Positions 27,988-36,968 of a stretch of 64,000 bases of DNA are shown here, one piece after another; within the stretch, counting starts at the first letter, position 1, and the number at the start of each line of letters is the position of its first letter. Both the position numbers and the translations under genes were made by a program. The notes below the pieces were generated by a model. That model made no database searches, was not told the origin of the DNA, and was given only the letters and a program-made list of their open reading frames with translations. Origin of the DNA: Mycobacterium sp. SVM_VP21 (GTDB lineage Bacteria; Actinomycetota; Actinomycetes; Mycobacteriales; Mycobacteriaceae); assembly GCA_024758765.1 (NCBI GenBank), contig CP101406.1, positions 2,666,001 through 2,730,000 of the forward strand, read 5' to 3'.

Positions 27988-28800
27988 GTGACGTCCACGG
28001 GCGAGGATCCCCTTATCGCGAGAATGGTAATTCGTCGGCGGTTCGCGCTGCACGAATCATGTACCAGGCTTCGCCAGCTCCATCCGCATTGCCCGCGAAC
28101 CTACGGTGTCGCGGTTCTCGCCGATGTCAACAAGCGCCGATGGTTTCCGTTGGATTCGGTTTTCACCATCGATCGCCTGCGGGTCCGCTTCGACGAGACC
28201 GCCGCCCTGACCGACCGCCGCGCGGCAGGGAACGTGATGGCTGCGCGTCTGATCCACGAAGTGCTGGGTCGACTTCTCCCCCTGGCGCTTTTCGAGGGAC
28301 GCGCGTGGGACGCGGGCCTGGAGAACCTGTGGGTGCACTTCGACCGGGACAACGACATCGACTGGGTGGCCGTTGTCGACCCAACCGTGCGGGTGCTTCC
28401 CGACGATCCCTGGATCCATGAGAAGGGCGAGCGCAGCCATACCGACACGGTCGTGGTGCTGCCGAGCGAGTTGGCTCTGACCACCTGGGCGGCACACCGC
28501 TGTCACCGCACCCTGGCGCCGCTGTTCGTCTGGCTCCACTCGGTCTGCGAGGGCGCGATCTCGATCTCGTCGATGTGGCAGCTCCTGGGTTCGACGGTGG
28601 TGGTCGCGGCCAACCAGCTGCCACGCCGCACCGAGCAGGACGAGGCCATCAGCTTCCGGCGAAGTCAGGCCATCCTGGACGCAATGGTCGGCTTCGGCCT
28701 GCCGGTGCGGGGGCCCGCCATGTCGGCGGTGCAGCCGAAGACGGCTCTCCGCCGGGCCCCCACCGGCACCGCATCGAGTTCGGGCGGGCATCAACTGTGA
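27988..28800 (+). CDS. Probable FhuF-like iron-reductase family protein
   Basis: 270 residues from GTG 27988, with AAGGAG six bases upstream. The segment ISISSMWQLLGSTVVVAANQ near the C-terminal third resembles the substrate region of FhuF-type siderophore-iron reductases, but the C-terminal CC...CxxC cluster of FhuF is absent; only scattered Cys (HESC, HPHC, HRCH, SVCEG) occur. The function is therefore uncertain: it may bind ferric siderophore without a cluster or belong to a neighbouring family. It overlaps the diflavin reductase start by four bases (GTGA), and the strong IdeR box places both in the iron regulon. Confidence 0.5.
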   Translation: MTSTGEDPLIARMVIRRRFALHESCTRLRQLHPHCPRTYGVAVLADVNKRRWFPLDSVFTIDRLRVRFDETAALTDRRAAGNVMAARLIHEVLGRLLPLALFEGRAWDAGLENLWVHFDRDNDIDWVAVVDPTVRVLPDDPWIHEKGERSHTDTVVVLPSELALTTWAAHRCHRTLAPLFVWLHSVCEGAISISSMWQLLGSTVVVAANQLPRRTEQDEAISFRRSQAILDAMVGFGLPVRGPAMSAVQPKTALRRAPTGTASSSGGHQL

Positions 28801-30434
28801 ACTCCCGCCCCGACTTCGCGATGATCGTCGGTTACGGCAGCGACATGGGCAACGCCGAGGACGCCGCCATGTCCTTCGCCGAAACCTTCGAAGACACCAC
28901 CGGTCGCACCGCAGAAGCCGTCGAACTCAACCAAGTCGACATCACCGAGCTGCGGTCGGCCACCCACCTCATCGTCGTCACCTCGACCTGGGGCGACGGC
29001 GAGTTTCCCGACAACGCCAACCTGTTCTGGGAGGCACTGAGCGCTGCGGGCGCCGACCGCCTGGAACACCTGAGTTTCGCCGTGCTCGCCCTCGGCGACA
29101 CCGGCTACGACTTGTTCTGCAACGCCGGCCGACTGCTCGACGAACGTCTAGAGCAGCTGGGCGCCACCCGGTTGGCCGAACGTGTCGAGATCGACGGCTC
29201 CTACGCCAAGCCGGCCGCGGCCTGGACGAGCGACATCGTCAAGCTCCTGGCAGCCGAGCACGCCACGCCCGCTGCCGGCGTCGTCGTGTCCAGCCGCGCG
29301 GCACACTCCCCCGATCAGACCGCAGCGGCCAACCCCGACCGGGATCACCCCTTCGAAGCCCGCGTGATGGTCAACCGGCTGCTCACGGCGCCCGGATCCG
29401 ACAAGGAGGTCCGGCACTACGAGCTGGACCTCACCGGCTCCGGGATCGCCTATGCCGCAGGCGATTCCCTGGCCGTGCATCCGACCAACGATCCCGCCCT
29501 CGTCGACGCCATCTTGGCCGAGTTCGGCCTGGCACCCGAACATACGGTGCCCGGCCACGACGAGCCCCTCGGTGCGCTGCTCGCGCATCACCTCGAGATA
29601 CGGACGCCGTCGCGGGCACTGCGGGAGCTGACGGCGTCGCGCATCCGCGATGAGTATGCCGCGGCCGCCCTCCGCGGGAATGTCGATGCGGCGCAGAGCT
29701 CTTGGCTCTATGGCAGAGACGTCCTCGACCTGATCAGACTGGGAGCACTGACCGCGGACGAGGTGCTCGACACCTTGCGTCCGCTTCAGTACCGCGACTA
29801 CTCGATAGCCTCGAGCCCGCTGGTCAGCCCCGACCACGTGCATCTGACGGTCGCGACCGTACGTTACGCCCTCGCGGACCGCCACTATGGCGGCGTGGCC
29901 AGCACATTCCTGGCCGATCGCGCCGAAAGGGTGCGAGTCCACCTACGGCCCACCCCCTCCTTCCGACTGCCCGGGCCCGACGTCCCCGTCATCATGATCG
30001 GCCCCGGAACTGGGGTGGCGCCGTTTCGAGCGTTCCTGCAAGAACGCCGCGCCGCCGGCGCGAGGGGGCGGTCGTGGCTGTTCTTCGGAAACCGGCGCAG
30101 GTACGGCGACTTCCTCTACCGAGACGAATTCGAGGACTACCTCAGGTCAGGGGTGCTGTCCCAACTCGACCTCGCGTTCTCCCGCGACGGCACCGCCGAC
30201 GCGCCGAACCGGTATGTCCAGCAATGTATGTGGGGGCACTCAACCGAGCTCTTCAACTGGCTCGAAGAGGGTGCGCAGCTCTACGTGTGCGGTGATGCCG
30301 AACGCATGGCCAAGGACGTCGACGCCGCATTGCACGCCATCGTGGCCAGCGCCGGCAACATGGACACCGCCGCGGCACACGCCTATGTCAACCAGCTCAT
30401 CAAGACCCACCGCTACCTGCGCGACGTCTACTAG
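28797..30434 (+). CDS. Diflavin reductase (CysJ/P450-reductase type), iron-regulated
   Basis: 545 residues. Flavodoxin domain ([11 protein letters not shown] near residue 12; [12 protein letters not shown]), FAD domain with RDYSIASSP near 333, and NADPH domain with [12 protein letters not shown] near 402 and the C-terminal THRYLRDVY. Such enzymes pass electrons from NADPH through FAD and FMN to a partner. CysJ would serve sulfite reductase, but SirA in this operon group is ferredoxin-dependent. The IdeR box and coupling to an FhuF-like gene point instead to reduction of ferric siderophore. Convergent with cysA; the stop codons overlap by three bases. Confidence 0.8.
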   Translation: MNSRPDFAMIVGYGSDMGNAEDAAMSFAETFEDTTGRTAEAVELNQVDITELRSATHLIVVTSTWGDGEFPDNANLFWEALSAAGADRLEHLSFAVLALGDTGYDLFCNAGRLLDERLEQLGATRLAERVEIDGSYAKPAAAWTSDIVKLLAAEHATPAAGVVVSSRAAHSPDQTAAANPDRDHPFEARVMVNRLLTAPGSDKEVRHYELDLTGSGIAYAAGDSLAVHPTNDPALVDAILAEFGLAPEHTVPGHDEPLGALLAHHLEIRTPSRALRELTASRIRDEYAAAALRGNVDAAQSSWLYGRDVLDLIRLGALTADEVLDTLRPLQYRDYSIASSPLVSPDHVHLTVATVRYALADRHYGGVASTFLADRAERVRVHLRPTPSFRLPGPDVPVIMIGPGTGVAPFRAFLQERRAAGARGRSWLFFGNRRRYGDFLYRDEFEDYLRSGVLSQLDLAFSRDGTADAPNRYVQQCMWGHSTELFNWLEEGAQLYVCGDAERMAKDVDAALHAIVASAGNMDTAAAHAYVNQLIKTHRYLRDVY

Positions 30435-31462
30435 CCCGTGCTGGCGCCCATTGCCGCCACGTCATTCAACGGCGGCACCCGAGTGGCCCGCACGTATACG
30501 GTGTCCCCCTCGGCCAGCGCGAGCGCTTCGGCGTCCCCGCGGGTGATCTGGGCCGTGAACGGCACCTGCGTGGCGGCATTGGTGAGCTCGACGCGCACCT
30601 CGAAGCCCAGCGCCACTACGCGGTCGACTGTGGCACGCAGCACCCCGACCCCGTCGGCGCCGTCTACCGATGCCGCGGACACGGCCATGTCGGGGGTGCG
30701 GCCGACCCGGATGTCGTGTGGTCGGACCAAGGCCCCGTTGAGCGAGGACACCGCGCCCAAGAACGACATGACGAACGCGTTCGCCGGAGCGTCGTAGACC
30801 TCGGTTGGGGTGCCGAGTTGTTCGATGCGGCCCTGATTCAGCACGGCGATCCGGTCTGCGACGTCCAGCGCCTCGGCCTGGTCGTGGGTGACCAGCACCG
30901 TGGTGACGTGCACCTCGTCGTGCAGGCGCCGCAGCCAGGCCCGCAGGTCTTCTCGGACCTTGGCGTCCAGTGCGCCGAACGGCTCGTCGAGCAGCAGCAC
31001 CTGCGGGTCCACCGCAAGGGCCCGTGCCAGGGCCATCCGCTGGCGCTGACCGCCGGACAGCTGGTTGGGATAGCGGGTCTGAAAACCGCTGAGCCCCACC
31101 ACTTCCAGCAGGTTGTCTACCTTCTCTTTGATTTCGGCCTTGGGCCGCTTGCGGATCTTGAGCCCGAACGCCACGTTGTCGCGCACCGTCATGTGCTTGA
31201 ACGCCGCGTAGTGCTGGAAGACGAATCCGATTCCGCGCCGCTGCGGCGGCACACCGGTGACGTCGACGCCGTTGATGGTGACCGTTCCGCTGTCTGGGTG
31301 GTCCAGGCCGGCGATGGCCCGCAGCAGGGTCGACTTGCCCGAGCCGCTGGGCCCGAGCAGCGCCGTCAGTGAACCGGACGGGACCGCGAAGTCGACGTTG
31401 TCCAACGCGACGAAGTCGCCGTAGCGCTTGTTCGCCCCGCGCACCGTGATTGCGTTGCTCAT
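30431..31462 (-). CDS. cysA: Sulfate ABC importer ATPase CysA
   Basis: 343 residues. ATPase domain with [26 protein letters not shown] and [12 protein letters not shown], then a C-terminal TOBE-type regulatory domain. Energises sulfate/thiosulfate import through CysT/CysW. ATG 31462 overlaps the cysW stop by four bases. Last gene of subI-cysT-cysW-cysA, transcribed from a promoter near 34373. Confidence 0.95.
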   Translation of the reverse strand: MSNAITVRGANKRYGDFVALDNVDFAVPSGSLTALLGPSGSGKSTLLRAIAGLDHPDSGTVTINGVDVTGVPPQRRGIGFVFQHYAAFKHMTVRDNVAFGLKIRKRPKAEIKEKVDNLLEVVGLSGFQTRYPNQLSGGQRQRMALARALAVDPQVLLLDEPFGALDAKVREDLRAWLRRLHDEVHVTTVLVTHDQAEALDVADRIAVLNQGRIEQLGTPTEVYDAPANAFVMSFLGAVSSLNGALVRPHDIRVGRTPDMAVSAASVDGADGVGVLRATVDRVVALGFEVRVELTNAATQVPFTAQITRGDAEALALAEGDTVYVRATRVPPLNDVAAMGASTG

Positions 31463-32271
31463 CTGTCTCCCCTTCCGGCCCGCACGTCGAGCACCACCTG
31501 AACGATCAAGACCAACACCGACACTGTCATCAGTAGCGTGGACAAGGCGTAGGCGCCGTATTCGGCGCCGCGGTTGTAACGGTCGGACACCAGCAGTGTC
31601 AGCGTCTGGGACTTTCCGGGCAGGTTCGACGACACGATCAGCACCGCGCCGTACTCGCCGAGGGTGCGCGCCACCGTCAGCACGATCCCGTACGTCAGTC
31701 CCCAACGGATCGACGGCAGCGTGATTCGCCAGAATGTCTGCCACCAGCTCGAACCCAGCGTGGCCGACGCTTCCTCCATATCGGTGCCCAGCTCGTGCAG
31801 CACCGGTTCGACTTCCCGGATCACGAACGGCAGCGTGACAAAGATGCTGGCCAGCACGATACCGGGCAGGCCGAAGATGATCTTGAAACCCCAGTCGTTC
31901 TCGACGAAGCCCAGCACCCCCGCGGATCCCCACAGCACGACCAGCGCCACACCAACGATCACCGGAGAGACCGCGAATGGCAGGTCGATGACCGCCTGCA
32001 GCACGCCCTTGCCGCGGAACTTGTTGCGCGCCAATACCAAGGCTGTCGGGATTCCGAAGATGACGTTCAACGGCACCACGATCGCCACCACCAGCAGTGA
32101 CAGTTGCAGTGCCGAGATAGCTGCCGGCGTGGAGATGTAGTCGAAGAACTGTCCGAACCCGGGCTCGAAGCTGCGCCAGAGGATCAATGACACCGGAACG
32201 ATCAGCAGCAGGCCGATGTAGGCCACCGCCAGAGAGCGGAACAGATACCGGATTTTCCGTGTCGGCGTCAT
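31459..32271 (-). CDS. cysW: Sulfate ABC importer permease CysW
   Basis: 270 residues with about six hydrophobic segments and the permease coupling motif [21 protein letters not shown]. Heterodimerises with CysT in the inner membrane. ATG 32271 lies one base after the cysT stop; its stop overlaps cysA. Confidence 0.95.
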   Translation of the reverse strand: MTPTRKIRYLFRSLAVAYIGLLLIVPVSLILWRSFEPGFGQFFDYISTPAAISALQLSLLVVAIVVPLNVIFGIPTALVLARNKFRGKGVLQAVIDLPFAVSPVIVGVALVVLWGSAGVLGFVENDWGFKIIFGLPGIVLASIFVTLPFVIREVEPVLHELGTDMEEASATLGSSWWQTFWRITLPSIRWGLTYGIVLTVARTLGEYGAVLIVSSNLPGKSQTLTLLVSDRYNRGAEYGAYALSTLLMTVSVLVLIVQVVLDVRAGRGDR

Positions 32272-32272
32272 A

Positions 32273-33124
32273 TCAGGCCCTCTCCTGCCGCTTGATCACT
32301 CGCGACCCCAACACCCGCAGCGCGAGCAGCACCAGGAACGAAACCGCGAGCAGCACCAACGAGATCGCCGCCGCGCCGGTGCGGTCGTCGTTCTCGATCA
32401 GCGTGCGGATCCACTGCGAGGAAACCTCGGTCTTGCCGGGCACCGCGCCACCGATCAACACCACCGAGCCGAACTCACCGATCGCCCGGGAGAATGCCAG
32501 CCCCGCCCCCGTCAGCAGCGCCGGGGTCAGGGCCGGCAGTACCACGGTGCGGAAGATGGTCAGTCCGGAGGCGCCCAGTGACGCGGCCGCTTCCTCGACC
32601 TCCCGGTCGATCTCCAGCAGCACGGGTTGCACCGACCGCACCACGAAGGGCAGCGTGACGAATGCCAGTGCCAGACCGACGCCCCAGGCGGTGTGCTGCA
32701 GATGCACATGCACCGGACTGGCCGGGCCGTACAGCGCCAGCATCACCAGGCTCGCGACGATGGTCGGCAGCGCGAACGGCAAATCGATGATCACATCGAT
32801 GAAGCGTTTGCCAAAGAAGTCGTCGCGCACCAATACCCACGCGATCAATAGGCCGAACACCAGGTTGACCACGGTGACCCCGGCCGCGATCGTCAGGGTC
32901 ACCTGGAACGACTGCAGTGCGGCGTGCGAGGTGACCGCCAGCTGGAAGGCGCGCCATCCGCCGCCGCCGGCCTGCCAGGCGATCGCGGCCAGCGGCGCCA
33001 ACACGATCAGCGACAGCCACACCGTGGCAGCACCGACGCGCAGCGACACCCCTTCGCGCCGGAACGTTGAGTGGTTCCCGTCTTCGCCGGCCCGAGTCGC
33101 TTCGGTCACCACAGTCGCGCTCAC
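32273..33124 (-). CDS. cysT: Sulfate ABC importer permease CysT
   Basis: 283 residues, same fold as CysW, with the coupling motif EEAAASLGASGLTIFRTVVLP. GTG 33124 is chosen because it overlaps the subI stop (GTGA) and gives the usual 283 residues; a longer start would run inside subI. Confidence 0.95.
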   Translation of the reverse strand: MSATVVTEATRAGEDGNHSTFRREGVSLRVGAATVWLSLIVLAPLAAIAWQAGGGGWRAFQLAVTSHAALQSFQVTLTIAAGVTVVNLVFGLLIAWVLVRDDFFGKRFIDVIIDLPFALPTIVASLVMLALYGPASPVHVHLQHTAWGVGLALAFVTLPFVVRSVQPVLLEIDREVEEAAASLGASGLTIFRTVVLPALTPALLTGAGLAFSRAIGEFGSVVLIGGAVPGKTEVSSQWIRTLIENDDRTGAAAISLVLLAVSFLVLLALRVLGSRVIKRQERA

Positions 33125-34140
33125 CCGGTGACCCGGGTGTAAATCTTGGTGATGGCGCCGCTCGACTTGTCGAAGAGGGCGCTGTCGATTACGTCCCACC
33201 CGCCGAGGTCGGCGATCGTCCATAGTTTGTCGGGTTCCGGGAACGCGTGGCGGAATTCGTCGGCGACGCTCGGGTCGGCAGGACGGAACCCGGCTTCAGC
33301 CCAGAGGCGTTGGGCCACGGCCGTGTACTGGAAGTTCTTGAACGCAGTGACGGTGTCAAGGTGCCGGCTGGAAGTCACCACGGCCAACGGGTTTTCGATC
33401 TTGAAGGTCTGCGACGGGTTGACGTGCTCTACCGGCTTGCCCTTGCGCTCGACCGCGATGGCCTCGTTCTCGTAGCTGATCAGCACGTCGCCGCTGCCCT
33501 GCAGGAATACATCGGTGGCCTCGCGACCGGAGCCCGGACGGAGCTTGAAATGGTCACCCACCAGCCGCTCGATAAAGTCCAGGCCGGCCTGCGGGTTCTT
33601 GCCGCCCTCGCTCTTCACGGCATACGGAGCCAGCAGATTCCACTTGGCCGATCCAGAGCTCAGTGGGCTGGGGCTGATCACCTCGACCCCGGGCCGCAAC
33701 AGGTCGTCCCAGCCGGTGATGTGCTTGGGATTGCCCTGGCGAACTACCAAGGTCACCACCGAACCGAACGGGATGCCCCTGGTGACATCGGCGTTCCAGT
33801 CCTCGGCGACCTTGCCGGCCTTCACCAAGCGGATGACATCGGGCTCCACCGAGAAGTTCACGATATCGGCGGGTTTGCCGCTGGCGACCCCGCGGGACTG
33901 ATCGCCCGATGCGCCATAGGAGGTGACGACCTGAACGTCGGCACCCTCCTCGGTGTCGTAGAAGGCCGGGATCACCTTGCTCCACCCTGGTTCGGGAACC
34001 GCGTAGGCCACCAGTGTCAGGGTGGTGTGCGCCTCAGAGCGCTCGCCACCCCCAACGACATCGCTGGGTCCACCGCCGCACCCGGCGAGTGTGGCGGCGG
34101 CCAGCGCCAGCGCGATGCTGCGCGCGATGGTATTGGGCAT
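33121..34140 (-). CDS. subI: Sulfate-binding lipoprotein SubI
   Basis: 339 residues. A signal peptide with lipobox LAGC (Cys near residue 21) anchors it outside the cytoplasm; the sulfate-binding periplasmic fold includes TSYGASGDQSRGVASG and the anion-contact segment SPSPLSSGSAKWNLL. It delivers sulfate to CysTWA. The ribosome site GGAAAGG is six bases before ATG 34140. A short leaderless ORF ending in two Cys codons precedes it by 126 bases. Confidence 0.93.
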   Translation of the reverse strand: MPNTIARSIALALAAATLAGCGGGPSDVVGGGERSEAHTTLTLVAYAVPEPGWSKVIPAFYDTEEGADVQVVTSYGASGDQSRGVASGKPADIVNFSVEPDVIRLVKAGKVAEDWNADVTRGIPFGSVVTLVVRQGNPKHITGWDDLLRPGVEVISPSPLSSGSAKWNLLAPYAVKSEGGKNPQAGLDFIERLVGDHFKLRPGSGREATDVFLQGSGDVLISYENEAIAVERKGKPVEHVNPSQTFKIENPLAVVTSSRHLDTVTAFKNFQYTAVAQRLWAEAGFRPADPSVADEFRHAFPEPDKLWTIADLGGWDVIDSALFDKSSGAITKIYTRVTG

Positions 34141-34146
34141 TGATGA

Positions 34147-34206
34147 CCTTTCCGGGCGAATCCGTTAGACGTCGGCAAGAATGCTTGACCGTCGGATCAC
34201 GAAAGG
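34147..34206 (-). promoter_or_regulatory. Possible ribosome-site-sequestering pair upstream of subI
   Basis: On the minus strand CCTTTC (34206-34201) is exactly complementary to GAAAGG within the subI Shine-Dalgarno sequence (34153-34147). With the cysteine-ending leader ORF upstream, this could form a translational attenuator analogous to that of sirA. The arms are far apart, so the fold is less certain. Confidence 0.45.
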
Positions 34207-34266
34207 CGTTCGATTCAAAGAACGTGCGTCAACAAAGACGACACCGGTACGCCGACGGGTGCGGTA

Positions 34267-34365
34267 TCAGCGACAACAGTCCAGGTCGTCCACAGCGGAA
34301 GTGATCACGGCGAGCTTCGGGAACGCCAAAAACTGGCGCTGCCGGTCACCGGTCGCTGCGAACAT
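34267..34365 (-). CDS. Leaderless short leader ORF ending Cys-Cys-Arg, upstream of subI-cysTWA
   Basis: 32 codons from ATG 34365 to TGA, ending AVDDLDCCR. A -10-like TATGCT (34378-34373, minus strand) lies seven bases before the ATG and no ribosome site is present, so it should be translated as a leaderless transcript. Tandem Cys codons just before the stop fit the mycobacterial class of cysteine-sensing attenuator ORFs. It is less Cys-rich than the sirA leader. Together the two leaders would tie sulfate import and reduction to the cysteine pool. Confidence 0.75.
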   Translation of the reverse strand: MFAATGDRQRQFLAFPKLAVITSAVDDLDCCR

Positions 34366-34427
34366 GCGGGGAAGCATAACAGAGGCCGGTGCACGCAGCC
34401 CCGGCCCGGTTCGGCGGGTCTAGCGGG

Positions 34428-34505
34428 TCAGCGCGTCAGCAGCCAGGTGACGATCACCAACACAATCAGGCCGACCAGCACCAGCGTCACCTGCGAACGA
34501 GGCAT
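34428..34505 (-). CDS. 25-residue single-helix membrane peptide
   Basis: ATG 34505 to TGA: MPRSQ, then a hydrophobic helix of about 18 residues (VTLVLVGLIVLVIVTW), then LLTR. The start overlaps the stop of the small membrane protein before it by one base (TGATG), which supports real co-translation. Function unknown. Confidence 0.55.
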   Translation of the reverse strand: MPRSQVTLVLVGLIVLVIVTWLLTR

Positions 34506-34756
34506 CACCGGGCCCCACCGTCATGACCGTGCCGGACACGCTCCTGCACCCGAATTCCCTCCCCCAGTACCGCGTCCAACCCCGAGGCCAAGCCGTAGGC
34601 CAGCAACAACACCACCGGCATCACCACGGCGGTCTGCACCACGAAGCCGAGGCCGGACAGCCACAGCTCAACACCGTCCCACCAGCTCAGAAAGCCCACC
34701 ACCCCCGTAACCTTAGTCGCGATCGCAAGCACGGCGAAGCGGGTCACCACCGTCAC
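34505..34756 (-). CDS. Small two-helix membrane protein (Rv2401A-like)
   Basis: About 83 residues from GTG 34756 (several GTG codons in a row make the start uncertain by a few codons). Two hydrophobic helices flank SWWDGVELWL; the tail is charged. It lies divergent from the trehalase-type gene and upstream of a 25-residue membrane peptide. A small conserved membrane protein occupies the same place in M. tuberculosis, from memory. Function unknown. Confidence 0.6.
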   Translation of the reverse strand: MTVVTRFAVLAIATKVTGVVGFLSWWDGVELWLSGLGFVVQTAVVMPVVLLLAYGLASGLDAVLGEGIRVQERVRHGHDGGAR

Positions 34757-34833
34757 CCTCACGGGCCGCTGGCCGAAGCCAAGACCGACCGATCCGGGTA
34801 GACGTGCGCCATGCCGCCAGAGATGATGACGGG

Positions 34834-36885
34834 ATGGACCTGCACACCCCGCCGGGCGATGCACCCGCCAAGACCGCTCCGGAAGTCACCACGCCCGCCG
34901 GAGCCACCAACACCGCTGCCCCGACGCCACCACCCCTGTCGGCGACCGCCCCGGTGCCGTATGCGGCGACACAGAGTCAGGTCCGCAATCCGTTTCCCCC
35001 GATCGCCGACTACGCGTTTCTGTCGGACTGCGAGAACACCTGCCTGATCTCGGCAGCGGGATCGGTGGAGTGGATGTGCCTACCGCGCCCGGACTCCCCC
35101 AGCGTCTTCGGTGCCCTGTTGGACCGCAGCGCCGGACACTTTCGGCTCGGGCCCTACGGGGTGTCGGTGCCCGCGGCCCGGCGCTACCTGCCCGGCAGTC
35201 CCATCATGGAAACCACCTGGCAGACCCACACCGGCTGGCTGATCGTGCGCGACGCCCTGGTGATGGGTAAGTGGCACGACATCGACGCGCGGTCGCAGAC
35301 CCACCGGCGCACCCCCACCGACTGGGACGCCGAGCACATCCTGCTGCGCACGGTGCGTTGCGTCAGTGGCACCGCCGAGCTGACCATGAGCTGCGAGCCG
35401 GCATTCGACTATCACCGCACCAGCGCCACCTGGGAATACTCGGCCAACGCCTACGGCGAGGCAATCGCGCGGGCCCGGCAGAATCCGGACGCCCACCCGA
35501 CCCTGCGCCTGACGACGAATCTGCGGCTGGGACTGGAGGGCCGCGAAGCCCGAGCCCGCACCCGGCTGACCGAGGGCGACGACGTCTTCGTGGCCTTGAG
35601 CTGGTCGAAACACCCTGCGCCGCAAAGCTATGCCGAAGCCGCAGACAAGATGTGGAACACCACCGAATGCTGGCGGCAGTGGATCAATATCGGAAACTTC
35701 CCCGACCATCCGTGGCGCTCGTATCTGCAGCGCAGCGCGCTGACGCTGAAGGGCCTGACCTATTCGCCGACCGGGGCACTGCTGGCTGCGCCCACCACCT
35801 CGTTGCCAGAAACGCCTCAGGGCGAACGGAATTGGGACTACCGATACAGCTGGGTGCGCGATTCGGCGTTCACCCTGTGGGGCCTGTACACGCTGGGCCT
35901 GGACCGCGAGGCCGACGACTTCTTCTCGTTCATCGCCGACGTGTCCGGCGTCAACAACGGGCAGCAACACCCGCTGCAGGTGATGTACGGCGTCGGTGGG
36001 GAGCACGAACTGGTCGAACAGGAGCTGGACCACCTGTCCGGCTACGACAACGCGCGTCCGGTGCGGATCGGCAATGGCGCCTACAACCAACAACAGCACG
36101 ACATCTGGGGCACCATGCTGGACTCGGTCTACCTGCACGCCAAGTCTCGTGAGCAGATCCCAGAAACCCTGTGGCCGGTGCTGAAACGTCAGGTGGAAGA
36201 GGCGATCAAGCACTGGCGCGAACCCGACCGAGGCATCTGGGAGGTGCGCGGCGAACCGCAGCACTTCACCTCGTCGAAGGTGATGTGCTGGGTCGCGCTG
36301 GACCGCGGGTCGAAACTGGCCGAGTTGCAGGGCGCGGTCTCCTACGCCAAGCAGTGGCGAGCGATCGCCGAGGAGATCAAGGCTGACGTGCTGGCCAACG
36401 GCGTGGATTCCCGCGGTGTGCTGACCCAGACCTACGGCAGCACGGCGCTGGATGCATCGTTGCTGCTGGTGGTGCTCACCCGGTTCCTGCCGGCCGACGA
36501 CCCGCGAGTACGCGCCACCGTCATGGCGATCGCCGAAGAACTCACCGAAGACGGCCTGGTGCTGCGCTACCGCACCGAGGAGACCGACGACGGGCTGTCC
36601 GGCGCCGAGGGCACCTTCACCATCTGCTCGTTCTGGCTGGTCTCGGCACTGGTCGAGATCGGCGAGGTGAGCCGGGCCAAGCATCTGTGTGAGCGGTTGC
36701 TGTCGTTCGCCAGCCCGTTGCATCTCTACGCCGAGGAGATCGAGCCCCGCACCGGCCGGCACTTGGGCAACTTCCCGCAGGCCTTCACCCACCTGGCGCT
36801 GATCAACGCAGTCGTCCACGTGATTCGGGCGGAAGAGGAGGCCGACTCCACCGGAGGTTTCCAGCCCGCCAACGCGCCCATGTAG
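34834..36885 (+). CDS. Glycoside hydrolase family 15 enzyme, probable trehalase
   Basis: 683 residues. A Thr/Pro/Ala-rich N-terminus (about 1-50) precedes the GH15 N-terminal beta domain (NPFPPIADYAFLSDCE) and the (alpha/alpha)6 catalytic domain with ERNWDYRYSWVRDSAFTLW and the C-terminal EEIEPRTGRHLGNFPQAFTH. The mycobacterial members of this family hydrolyse trehalose. ATG 34834 (MDLHTP) is preferred; GTG 34804 is possible. Converges on lppR across a strong hairpin. Confidence 0.85.
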   Translation: MDLHTPPGDAPAKTAPEVTTPAGATNTAAPTPPPLSATAPVPYAATQSQVRNPFPPIADYAFLSDCENTCLISAAGSVEWMCLPRPDSPSVFGALLDRSAGHFRLGPYGVSVPAARRYLPGSPIMETTWQTHTGWLIVRDALVMGKWHDIDARSQTHRRTPTDWDAEHILLRTVRCVSGTAELTMSCEPAFDYHRTSATWEYSANAYGEAIARARQNPDAHPTLRLTTNLRLGLEGREARARTRLTEGDDVFVALSWSKHPAPQSYAEAADKMWNTTECWRQWINIGNFPDHPWRSYLQRSALTLKGLTYSPTGALLAAPTTSLPETPQGERNWDYRYSWVRDSAFTLWGLYTLGLDREADDFFSFIADVSGVNNGQQHPLQVMYGVGGEHELVEQELDHLSGYDNARPVRIGNGAYNQQQHDIWGTMLDSVYLHAKSREQIPETLWPVLKRQVEEAIKHWREPDRGIWEVRGEPQHFTSSKVMCWVALDRGSKLAELQGAVSYAKQWRAIAEEIKADVLANGVDSRGVLTQTYGSTALDASLLLVVLTRFLPADDPRVRATVMAIAEELTEDGLVLRYRTEETDDGLSGAEGTFTICSFWLVSALVEIGEVSRAKHLCERLLSFASPLHLYAEEIEPRTGRHLGNFPQAFTHLALINAVVHVIRAEEEADSTGGFQPANAPM

Positions 36886-36902
36886 GGCTGGGTCCTGTTG
36901 CG

Positions 36903-36960
36903 CGAGCAGACGCAAAATCGCCTAAAATTCAGGCTCTTACAGCGATTTTGTGTCTGCTCG
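36903..36960. terminator. Long hairpin between convergent GH15 gene and lppR
   Basis: Arms CGAGCAGACGCAAAATCGC (36903-36921) and GCGATTTTGTGTCTGCTCG (36942-36960), 19 bases with a single G-U pair, and a 20-base loop. Well placed as a bidirectional terminator. The arm sequence resembles intergenic palindromes dispersed in other mycobacterial genomes (from memory), so it may also be a mobile palindromic repeat. Confidence 0.75.
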
Positions 36961-36968
36961 GCGCGAGG

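Noticed and set aside
28797-30434. CysJ, flavoprotein subunit of NADPH sulfite reductase
   Set aside because: The sulfite reductase here is the ferredoxin-dependent SirA type, and the gene is under a strong iron box with an FhuF-like partner, so the CysJ name would mislead.
35080-36915. A 611-codon minus-strand open frame across the GH15 gene
   Set aside because: Antisense shadow of a gene with clear catalytic-domain motifs.
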